From contig JAKAMM010000098.1 in NCBI GenBank assembly GCA_021812905.1, forward strand, positions 1 to 6,673: DNA of 6,673 nucleotides, read 5' to 3'. A program made the position numbers and the translations under genes. Numbering within the stretch: position 1 is the stretch's first letter; every line of letters begins with the position of its first letter. The DNA is from Chloroflexota bacterium. GTDB lineage: Bacteria > Chloroflexota > Anaerolineae > Anaerolineales > Villigracilaceae. Shown piece after piece: positions 6,233 through 6,673 of this stretch. Under the pieces are notes generated by a model. The model made no database searches. It was not told where the DNA came from and saw only the letters and a program-made list of their open reading frames with translations.

Positions 6233-6261
6233 AGTTTACTATGTCCTTCGCCATGTGACAA
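6233..6261 (-). promoter_or_regulatory. Promoter for the Met-rich small ORF (leaderless type)
   Basis: On the - strand, -35 TTGTCA (6261-6256) and -10 TAAACT (6238-6233) are separated by 17 bases, matching the sigma-70 consensus at 5 of 6 and 4 of 6. The expected start site falls at or next to the ATG at 6225. The same promoter may drive metG by readthrough of the terminator. Confidence 0.55.
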
Positions 6262-6341
6262 GTGGAGCAGCGCCTTTCAATGGCACCATTCAACGAAGTC
6301 AAACGTCTAAAAGAATTTTTAGCAGACGAAAAGATTCTGAT

Positions 6342-6369
6342 TTGATGTACGCGGCTTATCGTGTATAAT
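6342..6369 (+). promoter_or_regulatory. Promoter for tRNA-Arg
   Basis: -35 TTGATG (6342-6347), a 16-base spacer and a perfect -10 TATAAT (6364-6369) lie 11 bases before the mature tRNA 5' end. It is divergent from the promoter of the small ORF. Confidence 0.75.
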
Positions 6370-6380
6370 CCGCAACGCAC

Positions 6381-6456
6381 GCCCCCGTAGCTCAATGGAT
6401 AGAGTGCCTGACTTCGAATCAGTAGGTTGTGGGTTCGAGCCCCGCCGGGGGCGCCA
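6381..6456 (+). tRNA. tRNA-Arg, anticodon UCG
   Basis: A 76-base cloverleaf reads CGA (and CGG by wobble) codons. The acceptor stem GCCCCCG pairs with CGGGGGC (6446-6452). The D arm is GCTC/GAGT. The anticodon loop CTTCGAA has TCG at 6414-6416. The T arm GTGGG/CCCGC carries loop TTCGAGC. G73 and an encoded CCA (6454-6456) follow. The top anticodon-stem pair (6407 with 6423) is a C-U mismatch; the other four pairs are good. It has its own promoter and terminator, so it is a single-gene unit. Confidence 0.95.
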
Positions 6457-6487
6457 GAAAAGGGATAGCCCATTCCAAGGCATAAAC

Positions 6488-6520
6488 AGAGACTTTCCGA
6501 AACGGAGTCTCTATTTATTT
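6488..6520 (+). terminator. Rho-independent terminator after tRNA-Arg
   Basis: AGAGACT (6488-6494), a 2-base bulge and CCG pair with CGGAGTCTCT (6503-6512) around an AAA loop, followed by ATTTATTT. It ends the tRNA transcript 31 bases after the CCA. Confidence 0.78.
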
Positions 6521-6584
6521 GGTGTTCTCAACCCTGCAATACGGCTTACTGTTTTGTAGAAACATCCAACACCATTGGGTCAAC

Positions 6585-6612
6585 TTGACATTGCCTTGCC
6601 CTGTGCTAAAAT
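6585..6612 (+). promoter_or_regulatory. Strong sigma-70-type promoter for the right-edge gene
   Basis: A perfect -35 TTGACA (6585-6590), a 16-base spacer and -10 TAAAAT (6607-6612, 5 of 6) are present. Transcription should begin near 6619, only a few bases before the ATG at 6622. Confidence 0.78.
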
Positions 6613-6621
6613 TGCCTCACT

Positions 6622-6673
6622 ATGATTGAGGACAGCCCACTGGTACGTTTCGTGTGGTTGCCTCGTCCCTTTT
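6622..6673 (+). CDS. Start of an unidentified protein gene (3' partial)
   Basis: The ATG at 6622 opens a frame of 17 codons (MIEDSPLVRFVWLPRPF) that runs off the window. It is too short to assign. The start is supported by a strong promoter whose -10 box ends 9 bases before the ATG. The mRNA would be leaderless or nearly so, and there is no room for a Shine-Dalgarno within it. A later start outside the window cannot be excluded. Confidence 0.5.
   Translation, partial: MIEDSPLVRFVWLPRPF

Noticed and set aside
6304..6328. AT-rich imperfect hairpin between the two divergent promoters
   Set aside because: The stem is 5 plus 4 pairs with a 3-base bulge and no T tract; too weak to call a terminator or regulatory RNA.
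6195..6473. - strand open frame whose translation contains GGARTHNLLIRSQALYPLSY
   Set aside because: This is the familiar mistranslation of the antisense strand of a tRNA gene; it overlaps tRNA-Arg.
1..6673. CRISPR array or retron-like element
   Set aside because: No regularly spaced direct repeats with unique spacers and no reverse transcriptase motif were seen; the only tandem repeats are the 18-bp pair in hsdS and the heptamers at 5956-6052.

Overview
The window is a bacterial chromosome segment with two halves that differ in character. Bases 1-4044 are an AT-rich accessory region containing restriction-modification genes disrupted by an insertion sequence. Bases 4100-6673 are a GC-richer housekeeping region with metG, a tRNA-Arg gene and regulatory DNA. 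The methionyl-tRNA synthetase (four-cysteine zinc knuckle, HVGN, KISGS) looks to me like those of Anaerolineae-type Chloroflexota. That is recollection without a search, so the taxonomy is tentative.

Left part (1-4044, + strand). The window opens inside a type I DNA methyltransferase gene (hsdM-like). Its frame is open to the left edge, and the encoded protein has an HsdR-type PD-(D/E)XK domain fused ahead of the N6-adenine methylase. It overlaps the start of hsdS by 14 bases. hsdS is cut after about 195 codons by a 1261-bp IS3-family element (2497-3757). The element looks intact: 24-bp imperfect terminal repeats, orfA, orfB with a complete DDE triad, and a canonical -1 frameshift signal. Beyond the IS the sequence does not resume hsdS. 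It is the C-terminal 94 codons of an unrelated gene, probably DUF2971-like, ending at a strong hairpin terminator. With no target duplication, the simplest reading is an IS-associated deletion or recombination that removed the rest of hsdS and the 5' part of the other gene. As seen here the modification system has lost part of its specificity subunit.

Right part (4100-6673). metG is on the - strand and carries a perfect 32-bp palindrome inserted in frame, adding about 12 residues in the linker before the anticodon-binding domain. Upstream of metG, in - strand order, are a promoter, an undescribed 35-codon methionine-rich ORF that appears leaderless, a rho-independent terminator, a heptamer-phased inverted repeat, and the metG ribosome binding site. 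This arrangement could be an attenuator controlling metG or an independent microprotein gene. On the + strand, tRNA-Arg(UCG) has its own promoter, an encoded CCA and a terminator. At the right edge a strong promoter drives a gene whose ATG lies 9 bases after the -10 box, again an almost leaderless layout; only 17 codons are visible.
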